Of a DNA stretch of 6,346 nucleotides, positions 6,103 to 6,346 are shown piece by piece. The notes under the pieces were generated by a model. It was given only the letters and a program-made list of their open reading frames with translations, was not told the origin of the DNA and did not search any database. Positions within the stretch are counted from its first letter, which is position 1, and every line of letters begins with the position of its first letter. Origin of the DNA: an uncultured Lachnospiraceae bacterium (GTDB lineage Bacteria; Bacillota_A; Clostridia; Lachnospirales; Lachnospiraceae); NCBI GenBank assembly GCA_902773195.1, contig CACYDL010000254.1, positions 1 to 6,346 on the forward strand, written 5' to 3'. The position numbers and the translations under genes are program-made.

Positions 6103-6346
6103 ATGTATGAACTGGTGCAGGTATCGGATACATGCTTCTACATACAGAGCCCGGCGAAGATCGGGGTGGTTCTCACCGGTGAGAACCGTGTGTGTCTGAT
6201 CGACAGCGGAAATGACAAGGACGCCGGCAAGAAGGTCAAAAGAATTCTCGAGGAAAAGGGCTGGACGCTCCAGGCCATCTTCAACACCCATTCCCACGCG
6301 GATCACATCGGGGGCAACCAGTACCTGCAGAAGCAGACCGGGTGCC
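6103..6346 (+). CDS. MBL-fold metallo-hydrolase, N-terminal part (3' end outside window)
   Basis: The first 81 residues are visible before the window ends in an open frame. The fragment has the metallo-beta-lactamase-fold pattern: beta-strands at the start, CLIDSG (31-36, with the conserved Asp34), then the zinc-binding motif THSHADHIGG (62-71; His63, His65, Asp67, His68). These proteins are usually di-metal hydrolases of very varied substrate (lactones, thioesters, nucleic acids, beta-lactams) or, with a flavodoxin domain, oxidoreductases. The subfamily cannot be told without the missing C-terminus. The start is supported by AAGGGAG at 6086-6092, ten bases before the ATG. It follows the C-GCAxxG-C-C gene by 20 bases. 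A perfect 20-bp palindrome lies within the coding sequence at 6168-6187. Confidence 0.88.
   Translation, partial: MYELVQVSDTCFYIQSPAKIGVVLTGENRVCLIDSGNDKDAGKKVKRILEEKGWTLQAIFNTHSHADHIGGNQYLQKQTGC
6168..6187. repeat. Perfect 20-bp palindrome inside the MBL gene
   Basis: The ten bases GGTTCTCACC are followed directly by their exact reverse complement, with no spacer, centred on ACCGGT. It encodes Val-Val-Leu-Thr-Gly-Glu-Asn-Arg in the hydrolase frame. With no loop it is more like a protein-binding dyad than a terminator, but its place within a coding region makes chance the simplest explanation. Confidence 0.6.

Noticed and set aside
1..6346. CRISPR arrays, tRNA or rRNA genes, insertion sequences, phage genes
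   Set aside because: No regularly spaced repeats, cloverleaf-like sequence, rRNA sequence, transposase or phage protein was seen on either strand.

Overview
The window is a gene-dense bacterial segment in which all six supported genes lie on the + strand. Strong AAGGAGG-type ribosome binding sites, tight gene spacing and the protein families point to a Gram-positive anaerobe of the Clostridia, probably a gut Lachnospiraceae or relative. The families are a GGGtGRT protein, a radical SAM enzyme with extra cysteines, a C-GCAxxG-C-C protein and a membrane protein with zinc ribbons. GC content is high for that group: two 60-base lines counted in the flanking genes gave 60% and 67%. The taxonomic call is inference.

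Layout. Bases 1-471 hold the C-terminal 156 codons of a GGGtGRT-family protein. A 230-base non-coding gap (472-701) follows. It holds a perfect 13-bp inverted repeat, probably a terminator, and a short pyrimidine-rich tandem repeat. Bases 702-2920 form a two-gene unit with an 8-base gap: a radical SAM enzyme, then a membrane-anchored serine alpha/beta hydrolase. Bases 2980-3930 hold a markedly AT-richer gene for a sugar-transfer-associated type ATP-grasp protein, which looks like an acquired insert. Bases 3940-5580 encode a 546-residue membrane protein with two N-terminal zinc ribbons. Bases 5627-6082 encode a C-GCAxxG-C-C family protein, and the window ends inside a metallo-beta-lactamase-fold hydrolase (6103 onward).

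How the genes may work together. Co-directionality and gaps of 8, 59, 9, 46 and 20 bases after 1826 allow one transcript from about 700 to beyond the window end. No strong promoter can be identified by eye. The radical SAM/hydrolase pair is the best candidate for a shared biochemical task. The other genes do not form a recognised pathway together. No tRNA, rRNA, CRISPR array, transposase or phage gene was seen. I do not see a clearly novel system. The most notable points are the compositional break at the ATP-grasp gene, the radical SAM/hydrolase pairing, and small repeats and palindromes.
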